This document shows, in pieces, positions 42,222 to 49,773 of a DNA stretch of 64,000 nucleotides. The translations under genes and the position numbers were made by a program. The stretch comes from DATJGR01 sp963780795 (GTDB lineage: Bacteria > Pseudomonadota > Gammaproteobacteria > Pseudomonadales > Azotimanducaceae): contig CAWADH010000008.1 of the NCBI GenBank assembly GCA_963780795.1, positions 62,001 to 126,000 on the forward strand, written 5' to 3'. The notes under the pieces were generated by a model. It had not been told where the DNA came from, ran no database searches, and saw nothing but the letters and a program-made list of their open reading frames with translations. Position 1 is the stretch's first letter. Every line of letters begins with the position of its first letter.

Positions 42222-42503
42222 TCACGCAACCAGACGTTTCACCGATCTTGAAGGACGCGAACTCGAAAGGTCGTAGTTCGATTGAAGGTTCATCCAGAAT
42301 TCCGGGGACGTTCCGAGTGCCTGCGACAAAAGCCAGGCAGTACCGGGAGAAATGCCTCGGCGACCTCGCACCAGATCGTTGACGTGCCGCACCGGCACAC
42401 CGAGATGATTCGCGAGGGACTTCTGGGTCTGCTGGAGTGGCTGAATAAACTCGCGGAGCAACACTTCCCCGGGATGAACGGCGACTCGATTCTGCGGCAA
42501 CAT
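42222..42503 (-). CDS. higA: HigA-family antitoxin
   Basis: A 93-residue HTH_3-type antitoxin. After VHPGEVLLREFIQPL comes the helix-turn-helix QKSLANHLGVPVRHVNDLVRGRRGISPGTAWLLSQALGTSPEFWMNLQ, the standard HigA/VapI pattern. The ATG at 42503 is chosen because GAGGTG lies 5 nt upstream; a GTG nine bases earlier is also in frame. It starts 16 bp after the higB stop, in the toxin-first order typical of higBA. HigA binds HigB and represses the operon. Confidence 0.9.
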   Translation of the reverse strand: MLPQNRVAVHPGEVLLREFIQPLQQTQKSLANHLGVPVRHVNDLVRGRRGISPGTAWLLSQALGTSPEFWMNLQSNYDLSSSRPSRSVKRLVA

Positions 42504-42518
42504 TCTGTTCACCTCGTT

Positions 42519-42810
42519 TCAATGGTAATCGACGATCCGAACGTCGAACGCGTCGCCCGCAGACCAGCGAAATACGATCCGCCATTGATCGTTTACCCGA
42601 ATGCTGTAAAACCCCTTCAACTCTCTCTTCAACGCTTCCAGGCGATTGCTCGGCGGGCTGCTGCAGGTCGTCGAGCGTGCGAGCAGCCTGAATCATATCG
42701 AGCTTTCGCTGCACCACGCTCACGATATCGGGAGGTAACCGGCGTACGCGATCGGTCCTCCGGCCATGGAAGAGGTCTTCCGAACGGCGGTCGCCAAACG
42801 AAACAATCAT
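42519..42810 (-). pseudogene. higB: HigB-family mRNA-interferase toxin, frameshifted
   Basis: The first half begins MIVSFGDRRSEDLFHGRR and continues RVRRLPPDIVSVVQRKLDMIQAARTLDDLQQP, matching HigB. At the CCC near 42655-42657 the frame breaks. In the next frame the expected remainder is complete: PPSNRLEALKRELKGFYS, IRVNDQWRIVFRW with the catalytic Arg region, and VRIVDYH followed by TGA at 42519. Removing one C restores a 96-97 residue toxin. The antitoxin is intact. The toxin may be inactive, may need ribosomal slippage at CCC, or the base may be a sequencing error. Confidence 0.87.
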
Positions 42811-42894
42811 GAAATGACGATGTTTCATTGCATGAGACCCATGCAATGTCGAAAGGCTCAACCGCGTGCGCGAGTCTTGCGAGCGGAATGCGTC

Positions 42895-44136
42895 CTAGCG
42901 CGCGTGCACCCTCACTGGCACGTCCGAATATCCCTTCACGAAGTTCGACCTTACCCGCACCGGCTCCCCAACCAACTCCACGAAGCTGAAGCGCTTCATG
43001 ATCTCTTCCCACACGATGCGCAGTTGCATCTCCGCCAACCGGTTCCCCATGCACCGGTGAATGCCGAACCCAAACGACAGATGCTGCCGCGCCTTCGGCC
43101 GGTCGATGATGAACGCGTCCGGATTCGGAATCGCTTTCTCGTCGCGATTGCCGGAGACGTACCACATCACCACCTTGTCGCCTTTACTGATCTTCTTGCC
43201 GCGCAGTTCGACGTCCTGCGTCGCGATGCGGCGCATGTGCGCGAGCGGCGTCTGCCAGCGGATGATCTCGGAGACCATGTTCGGAATCAGCGACGGATCG
43301 TTGCGCAGCTTGTCGTACTGATCCGGATTCTGGTTCAGCGCGATCACGCCACCGCTGATCGAGTTACGCGTGGTGTCGTTGCCGCCGACGATCAGCAGAA
43401 TCAGGTTGCCGAGGTATTCCATCGGCGGCATGTTCCGCGTTGCTTCGCCGTGCGCCAGCATCGAGATCAGGTCGCTGCCGCCGGTGGTGTTCACGCGCTG
43501 GTTCCACAGCACCGTGAAATACTCGAGACACTTCAGCAGTTCCGCGCGGCGCTCGTCTTCCGAACCGTACATGCCCGACGTTTCGTCGGCTGTGATCAGG
43601 TCGCTCCAGTACGTCAGCTTGCGGCGATCTTCCCAGGGAAAATCGAACAGCGTTGCGAGCATCTGCGTCGTCAGTTCGATCGAAACCTTGTCCACCCAGT
43701 TGAACGTTTCGTTCTTCGGCAGCGAATCGAGAATGAGGCTGGCGCGCTCGCGGATGGTGCTTTCCATCTTCGCGAGATTCGGCGGAGCCACCACGCCGCT
43801 CACGGTCTTACGCTGCAGGTCGTGCTTAGGCGGATCCATCGCGATGAACATCGGCAGTTCGAACTCGACGTCTTCGTCGTCGATGGTGATGCCGCCTTCG
43901 GACGAGAACAGATCGTGGTGCGTGTCCACGAACATGATGTCTTCGAACGTCGTGATCGACCAGAACGGCCCGTGCACGCTCTCCGCGGTGTAGTGCACCG
44001 GATCTTCTTTGCGCAACCGATCGAAGTACGGCCATATCGTGTTGTCGCGGAAGCGATCGGAGTTCGCGATGTCGATCTTGTCGAGCGGAACCGAGTAGGC
44101 GTCGTTTGCGTTACGGATATCGAGTGCTTCGCTCAT
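42895..44136 (-). CDS. CYP153-family cytochrome P450 (terminal alkane/fatty acid hydroxylase-like)
   Basis: A 413-residue soluble P450. The I-helix has LIVGGNDTTRNSISGG, the K-helix region SEIIRWQTPLAHMRRIA, and the haem loop FGFGIHRCMGNRLAE with Cys362. Segments GPFWSITTFEDIMFVDTHHDLFS, MFIAMDPPKHD, WVDKVSIELTTQMLATLFDFP and VVMWYVSGNRDE are close to what I recall of CYP153 enzymes, which hydroxylate alkanes and related chains at the terminal carbon. The start lacks the long N-terminal extension of some CYP153A proteins. The ferredoxin gene ends 25 bp upstream, consistent with a three-component class I system; no ferredoxin reductase gene is in the vicinity. Confidence 0.88.
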   Translation of the reverse strand: MSEALDIRNANDAYSVPLDKIDIANSDRFRDNTIWPYFDRLRKEDPVHYTAESVHGPFWSITTFEDIMFVDTHHDLFSSEGGITIDDEDVEFELPMFIAMDPPKHDLQRKTVSGVVAPPNLAKMESTIRERASLILDSLPKNETFNWVDKVSIELTTQMLATLFDFPWEDRRKLTYWSDLITADETSGMYGSEDERRAELLKCLEYFTVLWNQRVNTTGGSDLISMLAHGEATRNMPPMEYLGNLILLIVGGNDTTRNSISGGVIALNQNPDQYDKLRNDPSLIPNMVSEIIRWQTPLAHMRRIATQDVELRGKKISKGDKVVMWYVSGNRDEKAIPNPDAFIIDRPKARQHLSFGFGIHRCMGNRLAEMQLRIVWEEIMKRFSFVELVGEPVRVRSNFVKGYSDVPVRVHAR

Positions 44137-44161
44137 CGCTTGCGTCCTCTACTTCATTTCG

Positions 44162-44482
44162 TCAGATCTGGAATTGCGGCAGCCGTACCACCAGGCCGTC
44201 GAGTTCGTCGCGCACTTTGATCTGGCACGACAGGCGCGAGTTCTTGTCGCGCTCCGGGTTCATGTCGAGCATCGACTCTTCCTGATCGCTGGGCTGACCG
44301 ACGATGGGCATCCATTTCTCGTCGACGATCACGTGACACGTTGCGCACGAGCACTCGCCGCCGCAGTCCGCGTCGATACCCGGCACCAGGTTGTCGATGG
44401 CCGCGTTCATCACCGACATGCCGTTGGCGGCGATGACCTCGTGCTGCTTTCCGTTGTGTTCGATGAATCTGATCTTGGCCAC
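44162..44482 (-). CDS. Adrenodoxin-type [2Fe-2S] ferredoxin
   Basis: A 106-residue ferredoxin with the cluster ligands Cys40, Cys46, Cys49 and Cys86 (C-x5-C-x2-C-x36-C) in GIDADCGGECSCATCHV and SRLSCQI. The layout is that of adrenodoxin/putidaredoxin-type proteins that serve bacterial P450s. It is the first gene of the pair with the CYP153-like enzyme and almost certainly its electron donor. C-terminal PQFQ is as in related ferredoxins. Confidence 0.92.
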   Translation of the reverse strand: MAKIRFIEHNGKQHEVIAANGMSVMNAAIDNLVPGIDADCGGECSCATCHVIVDEKWMPIVGQPSDQEESMLDMNPERDKNSRLSCQIKVRDELDGLVVRLPQFQI

Positions 44483-44556
44483 CGCAGAATTCCTTCGTAG
44501 TCGATTGATTAGTGGTGCGTTATCGGCGCACGGGAGGCGCGATCATACCTCACGGC

Positions 44557-45675
44557 TCAAGCGAACCCCATGAAGCGACGGGGGTTATCCAGTACAACTT
44601 TGTGGGCGACATGTGATCCCGCTGATTCGAACGTCGCCTGCGCGGCCGTGTACGCACCGGGATACGTCGAATCGAAGTGCGGATAATCCGATCCCCACAG
44701 AATGCAGCGCAGCAGATCTTTCTCGATGATCCACTTCAGACCGGTCGCTTCGTCCGCTTCCATCGACACGAAACACTGCTCGCGGAAGATCTCGCTCGGC
44801 ATGCGCTTCAGCCACGGCGTGTGATGGCCCATCACTTCGAAGTGTTCGTCGAGACGGTCGAGCCAATAAGGAATCCAGCCCAATCCGCTCTCGAAAAAGC
44901 CGACCCGCAGTGTCGGGAAACGATCGAGCACACCGCCCGCGATCATGTCCATGACCACCGCCATCTGCCCGAAGGGGTGCGCGATCATGTGATCGTAGAA
45001 GACGTTGCCGTGATAACGACCGGTGGCGAAGCTCTTCATCCGCGACCCGAAGCTGCCGTGGATGCCGACGGCAAGTCCGTCGCCGACGGCCACTTCCCAC
45101 AGGGCATCGCACGCCGGATCGAACAGCGCGAGATCGTTGAAACGCTCTGGCCGGATGATCAGTCCACGCAGCCCGAGCTGCGCCAACCGCTTCGCTTCGC
45201 GCACCGCGAGATCGATGTTTTGTAGTGGGACGATTCCCATACCAAACAAGCGGTTGGAATCGACTCTGCAGAAGTCGCTCATCCAGTCGTTGTAGGCGCG
45301 GCAGGTTTCTGCGGCCACTTCAGGATCGTTGATGTCGCCCCATAAAAGATGGATCGACGGGAAGAACAACGCCTGGTCGATGCCCTCTTCGTCCAGCACT
45401 TTCAACCGCGCTTTCGGATCCCAGCTGCCTGGCAGGATGTCGGCCCAGGTGAGCTGATTGCCGGGTGCCATGCCGCCCGGAATGCAGGCTTGTGCCGGAC
45501 CGGCCCCGCCCCCAATACCGCGAGTGGAGCCTTCGATGGAAACGTAGCTATGACCGCCTTCGGTTTTCACCTGCAGCACGCGATCGCGGAACGCGGCGCG
45601 CGTGTAGTCCTTCCACACGCACTCGGGTTCGCAGATGTGTCCGTCGCCGTCGATCACGATGCCAGGTCGGCTCAC
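44557..45675 (-). CDS. Amidohydrolase-2 (ACMSD-like) family TIM-barrel protein
   Basis: A 372-residue barrel from the chosen GTG, preceded by GGAG. The N-terminus IVIDGDGHICEP resembles the D-x-D/H metal motif of PF04909, and later segments include DQALFFPSIHLLWGD, AYNDWMSDFC, VGIHGSFGSR, RVGFFESGLGWIPYWLDRLDEH and LWGSDYPHFDSTYPG, with the final Asp and a WGSDYPH signature. Such proteins act on aromatic or cyclic carboxylates in degradation pathways. In-frame starts at 45708 and 45729 also exist. It lies 74 bp upstream of the ferredoxin gene on the same strand, so it may belong with the P450 unit. Confidence 0.82.
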   Translation of the reverse strand: MSRPGIVIDGDGHICEPECVWKDYTRAAFRDRVLQVKTEGGHSYVSIEGSTRGIGGGAGPAQACIPGGMAPGNQLTWADILPGSWDPKARLKVLDEEGIDQALFFPSIHLLWGDINDPEVAAETCRAYNDWMSDFCRVDSNRLFGMGIVPLQNIDLAVREAKRLAQLGLRGLIIRPERFNDLALFDPACDALWEVAVGDGLAVGIHGSFGSRMKSFATGRYHGNVFYDHMIAHPFGQMAVVMDMIAGGVLDRFPTLRVGFFESGLGWIPYWLDRLDEHFEVMGHHTPWLKRMPSEIFREQCFVSMEADEATGLKWIIEKDLLRCILWGSDYPHFDSTYPGAYTAAQATFESAGSHVAHKVVLDNPRRFMGFA

Positions 45676-45781
45676 GATGTGCTCCACGAGGTGTGCGCAG
45701 ATTCGCATTCTAGGCGGGCCACAATGCATTCAGGTAGCGTTCAGCGCGGCGGCCCAATGATCGAGCGCAGGCTCACTCACA

Positions 45782-47941
45782 ATGATGGCGATGCGTAACG
45801 CACGATACGGCCGAACGACACTCTGGATCCTGCTCAGCCTGTTGCTGTGCGGCGGTGTGGCGCGCGCAGAAGACGAAATCGATCCGCCCGATCGCGTCGC
45901 ACGCCTCAGCTTCATCAACGGCAACGTGTCGCTCGCGCCGGCCGACAGCGACGACTGGGCGGACGCGCTGTTGAATCGCCCGATCACCACCGGCGATCGC
46001 ATCTGGGTGGACGAAGGCGCACGCGCGGAAGTGCAACTCGGGACGTCCACCGTTCATCTCGACGAATACACCGGGCTCGCGTTCGTCACGCTCGACGACG
46101 ACACGCTGCGGATGCGCCTCACCGACGGCGCGATCGCAGTGCACGTGCACTCGCTCGAACGAAACGAAACGGTTCTGATCGAAACCCCCAACACGACCAT
46201 CACGTTACGCGAGCCCGGCGAATACGCCGTCGATACCGAAGGCGACGCGGATCGCACCGCGGTGAAAACCTACAGCGGCGAAGCCGAAGTGACCGGTCCG
46301 GATGAAAGTCAGCACGGCTACATCGTCGGCGTGAACGAGCAAGGCATCTTCACCGGCACCGACGATCTCAGCTCGGTGATGACGCAGGGCGGCCGCCGCA
46401 CGTCGTTCGAAACGTGGGCGTACGAGCGCGAAGCGGCAGGTCAGCATTCGGTTGCCGCGAACTACGTGCCGCCCGGAACAGTCGGCTATCAGGATCTCGA
46501 TTCTTACGGCACCTGGAGCAACGACCCGGAGTACGGCAACGTCTGGCAGCCGAGCATGTCGTATGTGTTCACCGACTGGGCGCCGTACCGGTACGGCCGC
46601 TGGATCTGGGTGACGCCGTGGGGCTGGACCTGGGTCGACGACGCGCCGTGGGGTTACGCGCCGTTCCACTACGGTCGCTGGACCTATCTGCGGCAACGCT
46701 GGTGCTGGATTCCGGGGCCGCGCCACATCCACGCCTCGTATGCACCCGCGCTGGTGGCGTGGGTGGGTTCGCCGAGCTTCGGCGTGCAGTTCCGCGATGT
46801 GGGCTGGTTCCCGCTTGGCCCGCGCGAAATCTACATTCCGGCGCGGCGCAGCTCGTGGCGCTACTTCAACAGCGTCAACGCATGGAACTCGATGGACAAC
46901 ATGGCGTTGTCGAATGCGTACAACGGCCGCAACCAGAACTTCAACTACCGCAATCGCGGCGCGCCGCATGCGATTACGGTGATCGATCACGACGCGTTCG
47001 TATCGGCCCGTCGCACGCACGGCCAGCGCGTCGACGTCGACGCGGACGATCTGCAGCGCTGGCACGGCCAGGGCCGCGCACCGGCGATCGACCCGAGCCC
47101 CGAAAGCCGGCTCGGTGCACGCCCCACCGCACGCGCTCCCACGCCTCACCTCGATCGTCAGGCGGTCGCAACCCGTTATCAGCCGGTGACGAAGCAGCGC
47201 GTGCTGCCGTCGGCTGACGAGGACGCAGTGCCGGCCGCTACGCCGCAGCAACGTTCAGCGCACGGCGACGCTTCCACGCGGCCCGGAACGACGCGCCAGT
47301 GGTCGGGCAGCAACGTCGCCGGCCGATCGAATCGCGTGGGGCGGCCGCCGTCGAACGACGGTGAAGCGCTCGCGCCGGAAACCGCCGATGCAGCGGGCGC
47401 GCGCGACGACGACGCGGAAACGCAGTCGCGCGGCGTCGCCCTGATGCCGACGAATCCCACCCATTCGACGCATCGCGACGCGCCGTCGCACGCGGACCGT
47501 CCGCCGCGCAGTTCGTCTGCGGCGAATCCGCGTGCGCCGGCGCCGGTCGCGACCCCTCAGGCGCAGACGCCGCGGGTGTCGCACGATCAGCCGGATCAGC
47601 AAGGGGGACGGCCGCACCTGGAACGACAGCAGCGGCAGGAGCGGCAGGCGCAGAAACAGCAGGAGCGCGACGCGGCGCGCACGCAGATCACGCCGCCGCA
47701 GCCGAACGTACGCGTGCCGCAAGTCGCTCCGGTGCCGCAGGTTGCGCCGCGAGAAGGGGTGCAGCAACCGCGCACCGCGGCACCGGCGCAACAAGGCGAT
47801 TCTAACAATCGCACAATGGCGCAACCTCAGCAGCGTGAGCACAGTGGTCGCGCAGCTCAGCCGACGCAGCCGTCGCCGCGCTCGACGAACGGCGCCGGAC
47901 CGGCCGGCGACGGCACAACACGCGGATCGATGTGGCAATGA
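45782..47941 (+). CDS. Exported FecR-like/DUF6600 protein with low-complexity tail
   Basis: A 719-residue protein with a signal peptide (to about residue 29). Residues about 38-190 look like a FecR beta domain (VARLSFINGNVSLAP, VDEGARAEVQLGTSTVHLDEYTGL, VLIETPNTTITLREPGEYAVD). Residues about 230-400 form a Trp/Tyr-rich DUF6600 region (YQDLDSYGTWSNDPEYGNVWQPS, DWAPYRYGRWIWVTPWGWTWVDDAPWG). The last 280 residues are disordered and rich in Arg, Gln, Pro and Ala. The family is found in the periplasm of many proteobacteria; function unknown. Confidence 0.85.
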   Translation: MMAMRNARYGRTTLWILLSLLLCGGVARAEDEIDPPDRVARLSFINGNVSLAPADSDDWADALLNRPITTGDRIWVDEGARAEVQLGTSTVHLDEYTGLAFVTLDDDTLRMRLTDGAIAVHVHSLERNETVLIETPNTTITLREPGEYAVDTEGDADRTAVKTYSGEAEVTGPDESQHGYIVGVNEQGIFTGTDDLSSVMTQGGRRTSFETWAYEREAAGQHSVAANYVPPGTVGYQDLDSYGTWSNDPEYGNVWQPSMSYVFTDWAPYRYGRWIWVTPWGWTWVDDAPWGYAPFHYGRWTYLRQRWCWIPGPRHIHASYAPALVAWVGSPSFGVQFRDVGWFPLGPREIYIPARRSSWRYFNSVNAWNSMDNMALSNAYNGRNQNFNYRNRGAPHAITVIDHDAFVSARRTHGQRVDVDADDLQRWHGQGRAPAIDPSPESRLGARPTARAPTPHLDRQAVATRYQPVTKQRVLPSADEDAVPAATPQQRSAHGDASTRPGTTRQWSGSNVAGRSNRVGRPPSNDGEALAPETADAAGARDDDAETQSRGVALMPTNPTHSTHRDAPSHADRPPRSSSAANPRAPAPVATPQAQTPRVSHDQPDQQGGRPHLERQQRQERQAQKQQERDAARTQITPPQPNVRVPQVAPVPQVAPREGVQQPRTAAPAQQGDSNNRTMAQPQQREHSGRAAQPTQPSPRSTNGAGPAGDGTTRGSMWQ

Positions 47942-48025
47942 TGCGGCGGTGAGGAACGACCCAATCGTCGAGATGAGCCGCGCGCATGTGGCGATTTCCG
48001 GTGCGGACTCAATGTAGTTACGAAC

Positions 48026-48090
48026 TTGTCCACAGCATGCGCAACGATCGTCCACCGCGAAATCACCGACTTATCCCAAGGTTATCCACC
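48026..48090. promoter_or_regulatory. Cluster of DnaA-box-like 9-mers
   Basis: Four 9-mers on the same strand resemble the DnaA box TTATCCACA: TTGTCCACA (48026-48034), TCGTCCACC (48048-48056), TTATCCCAA (48071-48079) and TTATCCACC (48082-48090). The first and last have one mismatch, the others two or three. Start spacings are 22, 23 and 11 bp, multiples of about one helical turn. No dnaA, dnaN, gidA or rpmH lies here, so a chromosomal origin is unlikely; a DnaA-titration site or a DnaA-regulated promoter is possible. Confidence 0.45.
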
Positions 48091-48149
48091 GCCATCGTTC
48101 GGTTATTTCACTTCCCATCGATGCTTCGCGTGATAACGTGTTTCCCACG

Positions 48150-48440
48150 GATGCGAGGCACGAGCCACCCGGAAACGGGTCCCAAACGACCGAGCAATCC
48201 GCCCAGGCCCTGCCAGGCCAGGGTCGCCCCGGCAAAGGCGGCTCAAGGGCAACGATCCCTGCGTACACAGGGGTTACGCGCCCGATCCTCCGAGGGAGTC
48301 GGTCACTCCGTCAGAGGCGACGCAGCAAAGCGTCGTTAAACAAAGGACTCGATGAGTCGATGGCTGGACACCGTCCGAAGACGTTCGGGCAAGGCTACCA
48401 ACCGATCTGAAACCCCGCTTCGGCGGGGTTTCTCTTTTTT
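48150..48440 (+). ncRNA. Candidate structured non-coding RNA ending in an intrinsic terminator
   Basis: This roughly 290-nt region contains a series of short hairpins: ACCCG-GAAA-CGGGT (48167-48180, a GAAA tetraloop), CCCTG/CAGGG (48208-48223), CGCC/GGCG (48225-48240), CCCTG/CAGGG (48257-48272), CGACGC/GCGTCG (48318-48335), GACTC/GAGTC (48346-48358) and GTCCGAA/TTCGGGC (48373-48390), followed by a canonical terminator. The density of perfect stems is unusual for coding DNA. A 90-codon open frame (48138-48410, ending just before the terminator) is the alternative, but it is Arg/Gly/Ser-rich, matches no domain I know and has no clear ribosome site. It does not match 6S, tmRNA, RNase P or SRP RNA as I know them. 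Confidence 0.45.
48410..48440 (+). terminator. Strong intrinsic terminator
   Basis: AAACCCCGC at 48410-48418, loop TTCG, complement GCGGGGTTT at 48423-48431, then TCTCTTTTTT. A textbook Rho-independent terminator and the clearest in the window. It ends a rightward transcript for which no convincing protein gene is visible upstream. Confidence 0.93.
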
Positions 48441-48537
48441 GGCCGCCCTGCTTTTTCGGCGCTACCGATGTCGGCTAGCATCTCCCTCCGGGTCGCGTCC
48501 GTGGCCCGACACCAACAATGAACCGGGAGAGGGACAC

Positions 48538-48957
48538 ATGAACGTATCCATGACACGGATCGCCGTCGCACTGCTCGCAACCGCACTGGTCGGCCTCAGC
48601 GCGAGCGCAGCGGAACACAAAGGGCTGGCGGGAACCAACTGGCAACTGCTGCAACTCGGTCCGAACGGTGCGATGTCGGAGAATCTGCCGACACTGTCGT
48701 TTTCTGCCGACGGAAAAGTGTCCGGCAGCGGCGGTTGCAACACCTTCTCCGGTCCCGTGACCATTTCCGGCATGGCCATCAAGTTCGGCCCCCTGGCAGC
48801 GACGAAGAAGGCCTGCTCCGAGGAGGCCAACGCGCAGGAAGCGGCTTACCTCAAGGCGCTCGAACAGGCACAGACGTTCGAAATCCGCGCCACCAGCCTG
48901 TTGATCAACACCAAGGCGTTCAACGAACCGTTGTCGTTCGTCCCGCCGAAGATGTAA
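48538..48957 (+). CDS. META-domain (HslJ-like) exported protein
   Basis: A 139-residue protein starting at ATG 48538 after GGGAGAGGGA. A signal peptide (to about residue 25, ASA-A) precedes one META domain: LAGTNWQLLQLG, PTLSFSADGKVSGSGGCNTFSGPVTI and FGPLAATKKAC, all standard. META/HslJ proteins are periplasmic or lipoproteins linked to stress or antibiotic tolerance; the molecular role is unclear. It follows the strong terminator by 98 bp and so has its own promoter. Confidence 0.88.
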   Translation: MNVSMTRIAVALLATALVGLSASAAEHKGLAGTNWQLLQLGPNGAMSENLPTLSFSADGKVSGSGGCNTFSGPVTISGMAIKFGPLAATKKACSEEANAQEAAYLKALEQAQTFEIRATSLLINTKAFNEPLSFVPPKM

Positions 48958-49026
48958 AGACCGCTCAGGCGGCGGCGATCCACGGATCGCCGCTCGCCCC
49001 TTTACTGAGTCGTTGGGATTGGAACC

Positions 49027-49773
49027 ATGCCGATAGCAGACCTACGCGGCACCCGCCTCTACTACGAAGAGTACGGCGACGGATTTCCATTGCTGCTGTT
49101 CGCCCCCGGCGGCATGCGTTCGGCGATCTCATTCTGGGCGCGCTCGCCGTGGAATCCGATCGAGGCGCTAGCAGACCGGTTTCGGGTGATCGCGATGGAT
49201 CAGCGCAATGCCGGGCACTCCACTGCGCCGATCCACTCCGGCAACGGCTGGCACAGCTACGCGGCGGATCACATTGCGCTGATGGACCACCTGCGCATCG
49301 AACGAGCGCACGTGCTGGGTGGCTGCATCGGCGGCCCTTACTGCCTCGGCGTAATGCAGGCCGCGCCGCACCGCGTAGCCGCCGCCGTGCTGCAGCAGCC
49401 AATCGGTTACGACGGCGAGAACCGGCAGGCGTTCTACGAAATGTTCGACAGTTGGGCGAACGAGCTGAAACCGCAGCGCCCCGATGTAGACCCCGATGCC
49501 TGGACCGCATTTCGCGACCGGATGTACGGCGGCGACTTCGTCTTCAACGTCAGCCGCGACTTCGTCCGCGCGTGCAGCACGCCGATGCTGGTGCTGCTCG
49601 GCAACGACCGTTATCACCCGTCGGTGACATCGCGGGAAATCGTCGAGCTCGCGCCGAACGCCGAACTCGTCGAGCGGTGGAAAGAGCCGGAAGTGATCGA
49701 ACAGACGGTCGCGCGAGTCCGATCGTTCCTGACGTCACATACTCCGCACGATATCGCTCGCGAATCCGCTTAA
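49027..49773 (+). CDS. Alpha/beta hydrolase with a cysteine nucleophile elbow
   Basis: A 248-residue alpha/beta-fold protein. The oxyanion region is LLLFAPGGMRS, the strand VIAMDQRNAGHS follows, and the nucleophile elbow reads LGGCIGGPYC, with Cys100 where most family members have Ser. PMLVLLGNDRYHPS carries the acid. A catalytic His near the C-terminus is not clear, which with the Cys suggests either a dienelactone-hydrolase-like mechanism or a non-hydrolytic role. It overlaps the converging regulator-hydrolase gene by 4 nt. Confidence 0.8.
   Translation: MPIADLRGTRLYYEEYGDGFPLLLFAPGGMRSAISFWARSPWNPIEALADRFRVIAMDQRNAGHSTAPIHSGNGWHSYAADHIALMDHLRIERAHVLGGCIGGPYCLGVMQAAPHRVAAAVLQQPIGYDGENRQAFYEMFDSWANELKPQRPDVDPDAWTAFRDRMYGGDFVFNVSRDFVRACSTPMLVLLGNDRYHPSVTSREIVELAPNAELVERWKEPEVIEQTVARVRSFLTSHTPHDIARESA

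Noticed and set aside
48026..48137. Chromosomal replication origin at the DnaA-box-like cluster
   Set aside because: Only two of four boxes are close to consensus, there is no clear AT-rich unwinding region, and dnaA, dnaN, gidA and rpmH are absent.
48138..48410. 90-codon protein gene ending just before the terminator
   Set aside because: No ribosome site, no domain, and the frame is crossed by many perfect stem-loops; kept only as the alternative to the RNA interpretation.
48150..48440. Known RNAs (tmRNA, 6S, RNase P, SRP, riboswitch)
   Set aside because: None of the conserved sequence elements of these classes that I know is present; left as an unassigned candidate.
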